Below are positions 36,172 to 48,484 of a stretch of DNA of 64,000 bases, one piece after another (the first letter of the stretch is position 1; the number at the start of each line of letters is the position of its first letter). Position numbers and translations under genes: made by a program. Source of the DNA: Bondarzewia mesenterica (Eukaryota; Basidiomycota; Agaricomycetes; Russulales; Bondarzewiaceae); assembly GCA_004802705.1 (NCBI GenBank), contig SGPL01000053.1:31342-95341 (forward strand), read 5' to 3'. Under the pieces are notes generated by a model. That model saw only the letters and a program-made list of their open reading frames with translations. It did no database searches and had not been told where the DNA came from.

Positions 36172-37218
36172 ATGAAATCTATCGCTATCGTCTCTCTTCT
36201 CACAACAGCCGCTCTGGCGCAATCATCGGTTGGTATTATCTATCTATTGTCTCGTCGCGACCAGCAGTTATTGATCTCATTATTTCATCAACAGCCGTCG
36301 GCGGCGGCGAGCGCGTCTGCGACCTCTAATCCTCTCATTCCGACTAGCATCAGCTCTGGATGTACCGACTTCCTCACTTCGCTTAACTCGAACTCATCCC
36401 TGGCGTCCTGCATTCAGCCGCTCGTTAGCGCAACCGCTGACTTTGGCCCAAGCTCCAACGCAACGGGCAACGCGTCTGCGTCGGCCATCTCTTCTGCGCT
36501 GAACAACGTCTGCGGCAGCTCGAGCTCATGCGACGACAGCGTCATCCGCGGCATGCTCGCCAACTTCTATTCGGCCTGCCCTGCCGAGCTGACGTCCAAA
36601 TCCAACTCGGATGTCATCCGCACGTACGATGTCATCTACGCCCTCACTCCCTTGAAGGAGGCAGTCTGCTCCAAGGACGACAGCGGTCGGTACTGCGTTA
36701 CCACGCTCTCTAGCATTGTTTCTTCGTCCTCCGTCCGCGTGTCCACTGGCAGCAGCAGTTCAAGCTACATCGAGTCGATCCGCGACAACCTCTACAACCC
36801 GGTCTCGAGCAGCAGTGTCGCCCGTCGGGCGGCCGAGGACCAGGTCGCACTCGTTCCTAACGTGACCACTTACCGCGAGTCGAACATCCTTTTCCTCTTC
36901 CTCGACAAGTCCCTCTCCTCCGACAAGCTCTGCACCACCTGCACGCGTAATGTTCTGACCGCTTATATGAACTTTGAGACGTCTGTGCCCTATGCCCCCG
37001 GCATCAACAACTCACTCCTCCTCGCCGGCCAGAGCGATCTCTACAGTGGTATTCAGTCCACCTGCGGTGCCTCGTTCCTCCAAGGCTCCGTGCAGGCCGC
37101 CGGTGGTAGCATTTCAGGTGGACTTCTCAGCGCTGCTCCGCGCTCCGTCGACGGCAAGATGGCGACGGTCACTGCCATGTTCGGAGCACTCCTCGTCGGC
37201 GCGGTCTCGCTCCTCTGA
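36172..37218 (+). CDS. secreted Ser-rich, probably GPI-anchored protein
   Basis: Extracellular or cell-wall protein of unknown role. Exons 36172-36228 and 36295-37218 give 326 residues. The 66-bp intron has no stop and is a multiple of three, so unspliced reading also looks open, but it inserts an unlikely RRDQQLL segment into the Ser/Ala-rich start. Signal peptide MKSIAIVSLLTTAALAQ. The mature part is Ser/Ala-rich with paired Cys (SGCTDFL, LASCIQPL, NVCGSSSSCDD, SACPAEL, LCTTCTRN), suggesting disulfides, and several N-glycosylation sites. It ends in a hydrophobic tail (MFGALLVGAVSLL) preceded by small residues, typical of a GPI-attachment signal. It resembles an agaricomycete family of similar layout that I cannot name with certainty. 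Confidence 0.88.
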   Translation: MKSIAIVSLLTTAALAQSSVGIIYLLSRRDQQLLISLFHQQPSAAASASATSNPLIPTSISSGCTDFLTSLNSNSSLASCIQPLVSATADFGPSSNATGNASASAISSALNNVCGSSSSCDDSVIRGMLANFYSACPAELTSKSNSDVIRTYDVIYALTPLKEAVCSKDDSGRYCVTTLSSIVSSSSVRVSTGSSSSSYIESIRDNLYNPVSSSSVARRAAEDQVALVPNVTTYRESNILFLFLDKSLSSDKLCTTCTRNVLTAYMNFETSVPYAPGINNSLLLAGQSDLYSGIQSTCGASFLQGSVQAAGGSISGGLLSAAPRSVDGKMATVTAMFGALLVGAVSLL

Positions 37219-37832
37219 GGGGAATGCTTTTCAGAGAGAGGACACGTCGCGGAGTAATAGAGTGGTGTGATAACGACGGATTAACCGATGAATATGTTAT
37301 AGCAGAAGTTAACGGATTGGATGCGAGCATATTTTCACCCACCTTCTATTTCCGCACGCCCTCGGGTGTTTTCACATTATTCCATCTTATCCGTCTTTAA
37401 TCTCTTGGCTCTTTTTGCTATTTATCCCGTATACCCCTGGGGAATTGTATTGCAACTAGGGTCCTGGCATAGCGGTTGCTTCCCCCGCTCGAGTGTGTGC
37501 TGTATCTATGATGTCGCTGGCGATGTTTTGTCGGTGCATATACATGCTCAAATCAAGTTTGGCCCGTAGGTGTTTTGGCCGTTATCCTCGTCACCAGAGT
37601 AAAGAACGGGGACATGAGTCCATGCTCGAGGCCCTTCTGAAGTACATGTCTGAAGCTATCCGAATCTGATCTGAAGTCAAGAGTAGAAATCAATCACGTA
37701 ATCAATTTATAGGGCGCGCGATGGTGATTGCGCGCAACCGTACTCCTTGCACCGGCGCCGTCACCAACATCGAGCTCTAAGGACATATTCAGTGCGCGGA
37801 CGAGCCTTGCACCTGCACGCACAGTCGCACAA
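37219..37832. other. intergenic, no supportable gene
   Basis: 3' flank of the secreted protein gene and promoter region of the exchanger gene. Nothing else recognised. Confidence 0.5.
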
Positions 37833-40435
37833 ATGTCCATTAACCTCGGAACCATCGCGGCCGCTGCCACGCCGTCGCCCTCCTCGACCCCCGTGCCTGA
37901 GGAAGAAGAGTTCTACTCTTCATGGTCGCTCTTCCTCGTGTGCATGCTGCTGGTCTTGTCCCTGTGGACATCGTATTATCTGCAGATTAAGCGCATACGT
38001 GCCGTGCATGAGACGCTTGTCTCCATTGTGGCCGGGATGCTTGTTGGCTTCGTGGTTCGGCTTGCACCCGGGCATCTTATTAGGGAGATGTTGGTGAGTG
38101 CTCTCGTGTTTTGGTCTATTCGGAGAGGTGCATTTGCTAGTCATACCGGAGGTGCAATAGAGCGGATGGGCGGCTGAATTGTGTCTTGGTGGTCATGGCA
38201 GGTTTCATCTTGGATGTTTGGCGTTACGTGGCTTCCCGTAGCGCCGGCTGCGTGAGCAACTGGAGTTCATGATGAGGTTCTCTTTCATCGTTGAGCATGG
38301 TTGTCTTTCAGTCTTCAGACAAGCTGCGTACTGCAGATACTTTTCAGGGTCGTTCTTTTTAACACTTTGTCATGACCTCCGACAAAGTCATCGCCAATAA
38401 ATGACTTTATCATGCCTAAACCGTCTGTCGTATAATCTGTTCACATCTTACTCTGTTCACAGACATTCAAACATACATTATTCTTTAATCTCCTCCTCCC
38501 TCCAATCATCCTGAATTCCGGATATGAGCTCAAACAAGTAGGTCGTTCTTGCATCAGTTTCTGGACATTCGTAGCTCACGCTTCCCTAGGAAAACTTCTT
38601 CCGGAACTTTGGTTCGATCTTGACATTTGCATTCCTTGGGACCTTCATATCCGCTGTCGGAGTCGGGTACGTTCCTTCCTTTCCTCGTTCCTTGCAGCAC
38701 AAAGACATATCACCTGCAGGGCAGTGTGTTAGTGTACATATATTCTTTCCTCGGCTTAGAATCTCTCGACGTATCCCTACTAGAATGCCTCATTTTCGGA
38801 ACCACGCTGTCGGCTACTGATCCAGTCACTATCCTAGCCATATTCAACCAGTACAAGGTGGACCCTAAGTTGTACACCGTCATTTTCGGTGAGAGCTTGC
38901 TCAACGATGCTGTCAGCATCGTTATGTACGAGTGAGTGGGTTTCACACTTTATGTGTGAACGGCAATCAATTTTTGCAGGACGTTGTCACAGTTTCATGG
39001 GACGGAAATATTTCTGTCTTCCATTTTTCACGGGATAGGGATATTCTTGCTCTCGTTCAGCGTATCCATGGCGCTCGGTGTTTGCTTTGGTCTGGCCATG
39101 TCGCTCGTCCTTAAGCACTCGTCCTTGGCGATGTACCCCGCTATTGAATCTTGTCTCGTTGCCCTCTCCGCCTACACTTGCTACTTCTTCTCCAATGGAA
39201 TCTCCATGTCTGGCATTGTGTCCCTCCTGTTCTGCGGCATCACTCTCAAGCACTATGCTTACCACAGCATGTCCCGACGGACGCAGCGCACGACCAAGTA
39301 CATCTTCGCCACCCTCGCTCAGCTCTCGGAAAACTTCATCTTTATCTACCTCGGTCTTTCGCTCTTCACGAGCCCCCCGTCGTCTGAGAAAGTGACTAAC
39401 TACGTGAAGCCGCTGTTCATCACCATCACGACGGTCGCCGTCATTTTCACCCGCTATGCAGCCGTCTTCCCACTCTCTGAAGCTATCAACTTTTTCCACC
39501 GGCACGCACGCGGCCAGCGTACTGACGAGCTACCGCACTCCTATCAGATGATGCTCTTTTGGGCCGGCCTGCGTGGTGCGGTTGGCGTGGCGCTCGCGGC
39601 TGGATTCCAGGGCGAAAACGCACAGACGCTGCGCACGACCGTACTCGTCGTCGTCGTGCTAACAGTCGTCATGTTTGGTGGGACAACTGCCCGGATGCTC
39701 GAAGTGCTTGGCATCCGCACCGGCGTCGAGGATGAGGCTGCATCAAGCAGTGACGATGACGGCCCTCCGCCTTCTTCCTCACGCGTGTGGAACGGCCGCC
39801 AACGGTGGACGCGCAACGGTTACACGGACGACAGCCCCATTCCAAGAATCGCCTATCTGTCGTCGCAACAAGGCTATGGCAACGCCGCGGGACGCATGGG
39901 CGCGCTCTATCCTGGGCCGAGCAGGTATAATCACCAGGCGATGGCGTCGTCCGATTCACCTATAAACTCGGCGTCTGTTTTTTCGGCTGCGTCGAGCGAG
40001 TCGTACGACTCGGATGGTGGCGAGGTGCTCCCGCTCGCGTCGACATCACGGGGAAACACGGGAGGCGCGGAGCCCGCCACCGGAGGTGCGGAGGGTGAGG
40101 GCAAGTGGTTCCAGGCAATTGATGAGCGATATCTGTTGCCGCTGTTCTCGAATGCGACAGCGAGTCGTACATTCCATGCACGCAAGGCACGGCGGACCGC
40201 GGGGCTTGGGTTTGGCGCAGAGATGGGTGCGATGGGGATGGGGATGAGTGGTGGCGGGGAAGAGGCGGACGAGGAGGACGAGGGTGTCGAAGTTGAGTTG
40301 GGGGTACCGGGCCAGAGATCGACGGATATGCCTATTCCGCCTGGGGGCGTGCCGGGTGGGGAGAGCAGGACTGAGAGGGGGCTTCCGAGCCCGATTTTGA
40401 GGAGGGAGAGTGATGGAGGGCAGAAATCGCCCTAA
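37833..40435 (+). CDS. NHX1: endosomal/vacuolar Na+(K+)/H+ exchanger, NHE/CPA1 family
   Basis: Electroneutral cation/proton antiporter controlling organelle pH and ion storage. Exons 37833-38093, 38463-38537, 38590-38666, 38725-38931 and 38980-40435 give 691 residues with matching phases. Key motifs: [17 protein letters not shown] (amiloride-site helix), [18 protein letters not shown] (transport-site helix), [16 protein letters not shown] (GE-N-D motif), and [17 protein letters not shown] (the Arg-bearing helix 11). About 12 membrane spans precede a ~200-residue acidic, Ser/Gly-rich tail ([26 protein letters not shown]). The first intron is 369 bp, longer than the other four. The ATG at 37833 is the first in frame; the upstream in-frame codons lack one. 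Confidence 0.93.
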
Positions 40436-40883
40436 TTATCTGTGAGAGCGAAGGCACTTTCTCTCGGGTCGTTTGGACTTTAGGACACCGTTGGTGTATA
40501 CTACTGGATGTGATCCATCTGAACTTACAGCATTTTTGGCATAAACTTTTTTGTCTGCAGCAATCGAAATTGCTTACAGCTTGTTGAGGGTGCGAGTGCT
40601 TCATTTGTCGAAATGGGTTTCATGTCGAGGAGACATGGATCAATGTCACCAGGCGCTTGTCTCAGGTCCGGACCCATCATCATGATCGTTTATTCGAAGT
40701 ACATATCCTTCACGTCCCGCGAACCTTTGCAACAGCATCTGCACATTACTCGACTGTCGCCCAGATCACCTGTCGACCAGGTCACCTAGTAATACTAAAT
40801 CATGAGTGTCATTAAAAGCAGATTCAAAGTAGTAAAGTCATAAAGTTAGCAACAAAGCTAGCACGTGGACAGGATAACACATT
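40436..40883. other. convergent 3' intergenic region
   Basis: 448 bp between the ends of NHX1 and the minus-strand surface-protein gene. No gene seen. Confidence 0.5.
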
Positions 40884-43256
40884 CTATAAGAGAAGCAGGA
40901 AGAAACCCCAGAGAGTCCCGAACAGCAAATTAGTTAAGGCAGACAGCGAGGCGACATCACTAGAACTTGATCCCTGTGAGTTGCTACCGGAACAGGACGA
41001 TAGGACGTCGTAGTTGGGCGACGCAATGCGTTCCTTTTGCCTGCAAAAAAAAATCTCATCAATCGCAGCCCTGAGTGTCAGAAGGGACTGGAAGCTTACT
41101 CGGCGGCTTTGACAACCTTCTTCGTCAGCGTTGTAGTAGGAAGCAGGTCAGTCGGACAGGCTAAACCTCGTTTGCTCAGAGTATCCGGTTCCCGTTTAGT
41201 CTTGGCGGAAGTACTATTTGTCAAAGACGACGCATTGAAGCATTGCTGTTCGAGAGAATAGACTCATGAGGCTGCGTTTCAAAGCTGCGCAGAGACAGAC
41301 CCAGGACTTACGTTGAATAGGTCAAAAGAGCTGTTAAACAAAGTCACTTCTGTCGAAGGATCGAACAGGTTGAAGAAATTTGCATCTGCGCCCGCGGAGA
41401 CGATGAAGCCAGTGCTGAGGTCAACGCATCCCTGGACAGACGGGACAGACGAGTTGGAGCCGCCACAATTCGATGAATTCGTCGGGATGTCCCCCTTCAA
41501 GCTGAGAGAAGCAAACGTATCGAGTGCAAGATAAATGGATGCGGACGTTTCGTTGTCAGCCGTAAAAATTTCGAACTCAATCTGCAGACATGCTCGTTGA
41601 TCAGCTCATGTATAAAATGTCAGGAGACAGAACGCAATCACCGTGGGGATGAGGTGTGTCGTTACATTGGCGTCGGACTGAAGAGAGGGGTTTGCAGCGA
41701 TGGAAAGACCTGTGTACGGGTATGGATATATCGAGATGACCATGAGAGACATAGAAACCCTTACTGTTGTCCGAGGGCCCGAACATTCCTCCACTAGCTC
41801 CGTGATCGGGAGGGAAGACCAAAAATGCATTTTGCGCAGTGTACGCAAGGCTGACATTTAGGTCAATAGCGAGTTCAAAGCCTGCAATGAACTCGGCGTC
41901 CACTTTGAATGTAGGTCCTATCGTCAAAATGCTGCAGACAGTTGAAGTTTAGCAATGCCGACGATGAGATTCAATGAGAGCAAATTCACCCTGGAATCGT
42001 TATATTTATATCCGCAATTGAGGGGATTTCAAAAACCGTGATACGTCCCGAGTCATAGCTGCCTTCCACATTGGCATCAAGGTGAAGTGAGCCGTTCATA
42101 GTAGCATTCAAACCTATCGGATGGTGGTTAAGAAAGCCATGGCCTGTGAAACCTCAGATAATGTGGCTTGCCTGCGAACAGTACAAAGTCGGTTATATCG
42201 AATGGGATAAGCGTTCCAGACACGATGAACCCCATTTCTATATCCATGTGAGCTTGGGCTCCTATACCGACTGACATATGTGCACTGAACGAGTCCGGGT
42301 TGGAACTGTCGGCAGGGCAGCCAATAGTGGTGTTGAGCACATTCAAGGGCTCGTCAATGTCGATAGGAAAGGAAAGATTATTTGCTTCGTTAAATCCTGT
42401 GTCAGATCAATATGGGCGCATTATGATGGATAAAAGTCGCGGAATCGCACGTTTCTGATACATAATGTCGTTCCGGCGTTGGTCTACGCGAATAGACGGA
42501 TTTAAAGGATGGCTAGGCCCTGCAGCAAGAAACGTGGTTCTTGGACCTGATTGAGATATTCCCTGTGCCGAAAACGACACATTGCCTTTCCTTCATAGAA
42601 AGCTTCATTTTAAGTATTTTAGAATATTGTCAAAACACATACCCCGCCGGATTGGTTTGAGAAAAATTCGAGTCCAAAGAGAGAGCATAAACAAGTGGCT
42701 GCCTGGCACCATCCCGACTCGATAATCTTTTCCTCAATGACGAAGGGATCGATTGGTCAGAAGGAATATATGATCTAGCCACTCTAGCAAACGGCATCTC
42801 CGCGCACTGCTTGTTCATCAGCAAATGATGTCAAGCTGTTTATCAACAAAAAGTGAATTTACACTGTCTGGAAGCCGGACGATCTTTCCTTCCGCACCGT
42901 TTAAGAGAAGATGGTCGCAGCCTGATGTTGCAGCATCGTCGCTCATGCAAACAAGCCGGATGTCCTGTGCCATAGCATGCCTATCGCACTCAATGATAGC
43001 CCATCCGGCTGCCTCGGTGATGTCTGAGATGGCTGTTGATGCGCCTGTCTATTTAAGTTGTCAGTTTATTCAGTGTACAGCTGATTGTGGTTGGAAAGCT
43101 TGCAAGCTGCAGTGACCCAAACAATAGTCCAGCCGTACCAAGGTCGTAGGCACACTCTCCATGGAAGCACGGAGTTGTCCAGTCGTTGAGAGCAAATGCT
43201 CTCATGCTAATGATAGAGAGGAACAGAACGACGGAGCAGGAACGTGGGTGCATCAT
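40884..43256 (-). CDS. secreted, probably GPI-anchored surface protein (fungal unknown family)
   Basis: Extracellular protein of a family common in mushrooms and moulds, function unknown. Signal peptide MMHPRSCSVVLFLSIISMRA starts at 43256. Well-phased exons include 43256-43104, 43048-42863 and 42809-42646, with about seven more down to the stop at 40884. The N-terminal module reads CFHGECAYDLG, then AISDITEAAGWAIIECD and AEGKIVRLPDS, with paired Cys. A dibasic LRKRLSSRD may be a Kex2 site. The central part alternates beta-strand-like segments (HMDIEMGFIVSGTLIPFDI, VFEIPSIADINITI). The C-terminus is Ser-rich and ends in LLFGTLWGFFLLL, a GPI-type signal. The first intron starts with GC (CTT|GCAAGC, 43103) and is the only way found to keep the conserved module in frame. 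Middle exon borders are approximate. Confidence 0.8.
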
Positions 43257-44513
43257 GAAGGGCAAGACGTGGGCTTGGGCGGCGGTTTTCTGAGAAAGAG
43301 AAAAATGATTGGGCGCAGAAATTATAAGCGTATCGTCAACAGCAATGCAGCAGACGCTTCCTGACCTAGTAATTAGGCAGGAACATGGAGCCAGCATTAT
43401 TTCAAATCGATGATTGCGTCCTGGTGGGCTCACGTCCTGCGCGAAACCACCTTGCAGAATTGCTGGCAAAGAGGCTAGATGTGATGATACCTCATAACGG
43501 ACATGGACCGACGTGTTCATGAGAACTGGTGTCCCGTCTCGATTGTGTGGACTACTTGAAAGGTCACTAAGGACCGAAAATACATACAGCCGTCTGTTTA
43601 GATAGGAACTTACGCGCAGAGTACTGCGTGATATAGAATGTGAATACGGGCGCAAAATTTCGTAAAATTTCTTGCTTCGCTTACTGTTCATTGAGAAAAT
43701 GCTCGTCACCGGCGATAAAGGAAGAGGAAGAGATGCATAGTACGGATGGTCAGGCACCGGAGAAATGGCACATAGCCTGACCATGTTTGAAGGACACGGA
43801 AATTCTCAGCAGCAGCAGTACTTTCTCGGTCGAGGTTCAATGAGGTTCAATGGTGGGAATATTAAGTCACAGGATAAGGGGTCGGAGGGGGTCGGGCGTT
43901 CTGCCAACGAAACGTTAGAAGTCGAAATTTGAAAACAACAACCAAGTCTGAGCACAGATTCGAGATATTTACGGCCCATAGTATAAACCGTCACTCATAA
44001 GTGTAGCAGGTGTGGAAGTTGCTTGTGACAGCCTGATAGCCTCATCCAGCTAAGTTCGACCGGCGGGGCCGTCCTCAGAGGTCCTCAGGCTGCCAGTGGG
44101 AGACGCTTGGAGGGTATTTGTTCATGCTTGGTGAACGCCGCGGCCTTTGAAGTTAAATTCCAACACGAGCGGTTTTGCTACCATTCCGAGTCGTGCTCTA
44201 TCATTTCTCCTGGTTTAAATCATCTCGTTCTTTCTACCAGCGCCTGTTTCCACCTTGTAATCGCATTCCGAACTCACTCAAGTAGCCCAATTAGCGTTAC
44301 AGTGACGTGCGTCAGTTCTGCTAAGTACATATAGAATTCAACTTCTCCTGTCCTTGTTTTTCTCTAACGTGAAGACGACTTGCAAGTCCTCGTCAGATGC
44401 ACCAGATATCTGCAGACTCCCAAAGAAACCTTGCAAATGAATGTCAGAGATAGGTAGTAGGTGTCACTATCACTGTCATGAACTGCAACCAATGGTTCCC
44501 TCTGCAGCGTCGC
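43257..44513. other. intergenic between divergent genes
   Basis: No supportable gene. A long minus-strand frame continues upstream of the surface-protein signal peptide, but it lacks a better start and would bury the signal sequence, so it is left out. Confidence 0.5.
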
Positions 44514-46257
44514 ATGTTCCGGTCGCCTTCATCTTCCCTATCTAATTCAGAAGACTCCGAAGACATAGAGTGCATATCATCCCCATTCACGGAGATAATG
44601 CCAACGAATCGTTGGAACGCTCTGGCGCACCGTCTCCCACTATAAAAAATACCGTTCTACGACAGAATACTCCGGCGCTGACAACTCTGATAATCTCAAG
44701 AGCAGCAGCGTAGCCATCTTTTGATGCAGGTGCAAGGCCTATTCCTACTTCGGTACCGTCGCTGGACAAGGCCGGTGGATCCAATTGTTTTCCCGCATTA
44801 TCTATTCCGCGCGACAACATGAAACCTGAGAAACGTCGAAGGTTCTTCTTCGAAGACGGGAATGTCACTTTCTTGGTAAGTTCCGATGCCTTGATTGCTT
44901 GGCACTAGTCTGCTTCTTACCGACTTTCAGGTTGATGCCACGCTCTACTGCGTGCACCAGTATTTTCTTTCACTCGAGACTCGCCGTATTTCTCCGATGT
45001 GATTTTCCCCCACCATTTTGGTTCAGAAAAGGCGTCCAAGGAAACGGGTATTTATAAAGCGCCCATCAAACTTAAAGATGTGAAGGAAACCGAGTTTGAG
45101 GCATTTTTGTCCATACTTTATCCTTCGTAAGTGATTAATTCCCACCTCAAAGCCACTGCAACGATATAAGTTCTCAAACTTCAGAAACTTCGTCGAGTCA
45201 GACGTTCAAACGGTTGACGGATGGCCGTCCGACCTTCACCTTGCCACCATGTGGAAATTTGCCCCGATGCGCAGACTCGCGATTCTGCGTCTTAGTCTCA
45301 TTGCCTCGTCCATGGATATGCTTGTTTTTGGACGCAAGTATGCTGTTGAAGATTGGCTTGTTCCAGCGTATGTGGCTCTATGCCAGAGAGCGGACCCGTT
45401 AAGCTTCAAGGAAGGTCGAAGGCTAGTTTCTGACGACAATACTCATTGCAAGAGCGCGGGAGGGACTTTGACACGCTCCTTCCAGGCCGCGTGACTTAAA
45501 TTGTGGGCCCGAGGCATTCTGGGATGGTAGCGACTCGTGGGAAGTGCCGCCCGTATCCTCAAAGGATATCACCAAAAGAGTCAAGGCTTTGTTATCGGCC
45601 GCCTTAAAAGCACCTCCTGCTCCTGTTCCCGAGACGGTTGAGATTGGCGATATCGACGTGGACACTGCGGAGATGGGATTATAGCCAGATGATCGTGTGG
45701 AAGCTCGCACATGCCACGGTATCAACTCGACGGTGAACTCGAACTCGGGCTTTGAGGTCCTAACGTCTGTGAAAAACGATACTGTCGGCGATTTGGCTTG
45801 TTCGGCTCGCGTTGAAAGGGCCAAGGGCGCTGCTGGCAATTCAGGATGCGATTTTTATGGCAAACCTCTACGAGAAGACCACGGGTTCTGCCGTATCCGT
45901 TCCTGCAGTGAAAGAGGAGCTTAAGGTGGGACCAAGCCTGCGGAGATGCTCGACAAGAAGACCGACGACGATCCCACCGCAGGTGCCACAGCAGAGGACG
46001 CGTATACTACTCCTAATACAGCTGTGATAGCCAAGAGTGGAGCAACCACCGATCACGTTCGAGTTGGTCTTACCTCTTGGGCACTGGACGTCGCGAAGAA
46101 CGGCGCCGTAAAATTCAAGTTCGGATCAGATTCTGGTGCCACTTCATCGCCGGTCAAGGTGGCAGGTGCTGCAGACGATAGGAAATGTCTGCAATGTGGT
46201 ATCAGGCCTCGTCAAGGTGGCAGCCAGAAATGCACGGAATGCCGTTCCAAGACATAG
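44514..46257 (+). pseudogene. BTB/POZ-domain gene, degenerate tandem copy
   Basis: Homologue of the gene at 46766-48347, broken in several places. The start LQRRM...SPSSSLSNSEDSED matches the partner but reaches an in-frame TAA at 44643. The BTB segment resumes with RRRFFFEDGNVTFL, a GTAAGT donor at 44877, then VDATLYCVHQ, and shifts frame after TATTTT at about 44965, where two extra bases (CT) are present relative to the partner; the shifted frame continues as FTRDSPYFSDVIF and LKDVKETEFEAFLSILYPS. Beyond the BTB domain the frame changes again near 45440-45490. The last piece encodes a CLQCG...CTECRSK tail (stop at 46257). Some breaks could be unrecognised introns, but the 2-base insertion and the early stop make a pseudogene most likely. 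Confidence 0.75.
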
Positions 46258-46765
46258 CAGACTGACCTGCTTTCCCAATCTCTCAACGTGTCAAGTTCAT
46301 AGAATATAAAGCGATTTGATCATACGGGCCTCTCTATTCGATGGCACTCTCACATAAGTACACCGATGATTACCTCCTCTAGGCTAGTCTCCCAGTGGCA
46401 GGTTGTAGACACTTCCTTCAACCTTCGTACCTCAGGATAATCTACTCTAGGCTCAATCGAAGCCGCCCCGAACGCGGGTCTTGGTTTGAGACTTGCCAGC
46501 CAGGGAAGCTTCGACTTGACCCTCATTATGAGCCACCCTCACCTAGTCCGCGCGGTTCGGCCACGAGGCCTTTTTTCTACTTCTTCTGATCTTGGATGCA
46601 CAATCATGTGCGTCACTATATATAAGGATAACGAGTACCGTAGGCGCATCAGCTCTGCTGCCTCAGGCCATCGCCCCTCGTATCTCTGTCTTCTGCATTG
46701 GTAAGTTTAATCATTAAATTATTTCGTGTATTACGACCAATTGATGGCCTTTGCTACAGCGTCGC
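46258..46765. other. spacer between tandem BTB genes
   Basis: 508 bp. A GTAAGT at 46701 and a CTACAG just before the ATG of the next gene suggest a 5'-UTR intron there. No other gene seen. Confidence 0.5.
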
Positions 46766-48347
46766 ATGTCCTTGCCTTCACCTACCCTGTCTGAATTAGA
46801 TGACTTCGAAGACGCCGATTATCCCGTATCGTCATCTGACGGGTCGAGTATGGCATTTTCAGTGGAACCTCCTAGTGCACCCGTATCACCTAATATGAAA
46901 TCCACTGGCTTGATAACGGAATTCATTGGTGCCCTTGCCGAAGCTCAGCCACATACAAACACAAGAGCCATATCTCCTATCGCTGATGCGAAGCCTATAC
47001 CGACTGTTCCGCCGTTGCTGGAAGAGGTCGAGGTAAAAGTTATTCTAATCGCGGCCCCTGGTCCTGCGATCGATATCAGGGTTGAGAAACATAAAAGATT
47101 CTTCTTCGAGGATGGCAATGTCACCTTCCTGGTGGGTACTCATTTCAGCTTAGTTGATCGATAATATCTCACCGCCCTTCAGATCAATACCACTCTCTAT
47201 CGCGTGCACCAGTACTTTTTCACCCGGGATTCGTCGGTTTTCTCTGATGTGATCTTTTCCCAACATTTTGAACGCTGCAAAGCGCGCAAGAAAGACGATA
47301 CTTTGGAGACACCCATTCATCTTAAGGACATAGAGGCGACCGAATTTGATGCTTTTTTGTCCATCCTTTACCCTTCGTAAGCGGCTCATCCCCAGCTGAA
47401 AGCAGATCAATCGTAACATGTCTTCACTTAGGAACTTCGATGAGTCAGACATTCAAGCGGTTGAGGGATGGTCCTCCGTCCTTCACCTTGCCACCGTGTG
47501 GAAATTCGCCTCGATGCGCCGACTTGCTATTCAGCGTCTTACTTCTATCGCATCGCCCATAGATAGGCTCGTCTTCGGACACAAATACGCTGTCGAAGAT
47601 TGGATTATTCCAGCGTACGTGGCTTTGTGCGAGAGAACCGATCCTCTCGATTTTGAGGAAGGTTGGAGGCTACCTTCCGATGACATCATCCTTATCGCGA
47701 GAGTGCGGGAGGAGATTCGAAGCGGCACTTCGACCCTACGAGGCTGCAACTGCAAGCCCGAAGCATCCTTGGATTCTTTCGGCTCCTGGAAATCGTCACC
47801 TGTTGAGGACATCAATAACAGAGTGAAAGTCATCTTGCATGGCAGCCAGAAAGATGTTCCTCCTCAAGCATTTGAAGCGGTCGAGAATTGCGCGACCATT
47901 ATAGAGGACAGGGCGAATGAGATGAAGAAAGAGGACTGTGCGGAGGCTGCTAAGACCTCAGATGCTATTGGGTCCCAGGTCAAGTTTAGTTCGGAGTTCG
48001 GAGGTCCCGTGGCGAAGGAAGGGACCGCTGCCGGCAATGGTATGGACTGTGCAGCTCCCGTAGCGCAGGACCAGAATGCTCCCAGCCACTCCAAAAACGC
48101 GACCGCTACAGCTCTGAAGCTGCCAGTGGACGAGTATGCCACAGACCAAGTTCGCCCAGCCCCAGCGGCGAAGGTCTCTTCCCTTCAGGCTACTCTACTT
48201 GCACAGCTGAATGAAAAGGCCACCGACGATCCTGTTGCGAACTTGGGCGCGAACTCTGTCGACACAATTCACTCGGACCCGGCACAGTGTGAAGGGCCAG
48301 CAAATACCTTCCAGTCGATTTCGCACCGTCATCTTTGGACCCTGTAA
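46766..48347 (+). CDS. BTB/POZ-domain protein (agaricomycete family)
   Basis: BTB proteins act as adaptors, often for Cullin-3 ubiquitin ligases or in chromatin. Exons 46766-47131, 47183-47376 and 47432-48347 give 491 residues. After a Ser/Pro-rich N-terminus the BTB domain starts at about residue 115: RFFFEDGNVTFLI, TLYRVHQYFFTRDSSVFSDV and LKDIEATEFDAFLSILYPS. A BACK-like helical part follows (LATVWKFASMRRLAIQRL, FGHKYAVEDWIIPAYVALC). The C-terminal ~230 residues are low-complexity. The frame ends at 48347, but just downstream another frame (to the stop at 48484) reads ECKRCGTRPRRDG...CVRCYKKKK, like the CxxC...CxxC tail of the upstream copy. The true protein may include that tail through an unrecognised intron or a sequence error near 48300. 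Confidence 0.8.
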
Positions 48348-48484
48348 GAGCTATCTCCACTGATGCAGAGTTCATCTTCAATGCAATCGCTATCGTGGAC
48401 CGAAAAGAATGTAAGCGATGTGGCACCAGGCCTCGTCGTGACGGACATTCGACGTGCGTTCGGTGCTATAAGAAGAAAAAATAA

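Noticed and set aside
43260..43784. Long minus-strand frame continuing upstream of the surface-protein start
   Set aside because: Would place the clear signal peptide about 175 residues inside the protein; no conserved sequence seen in the extension.
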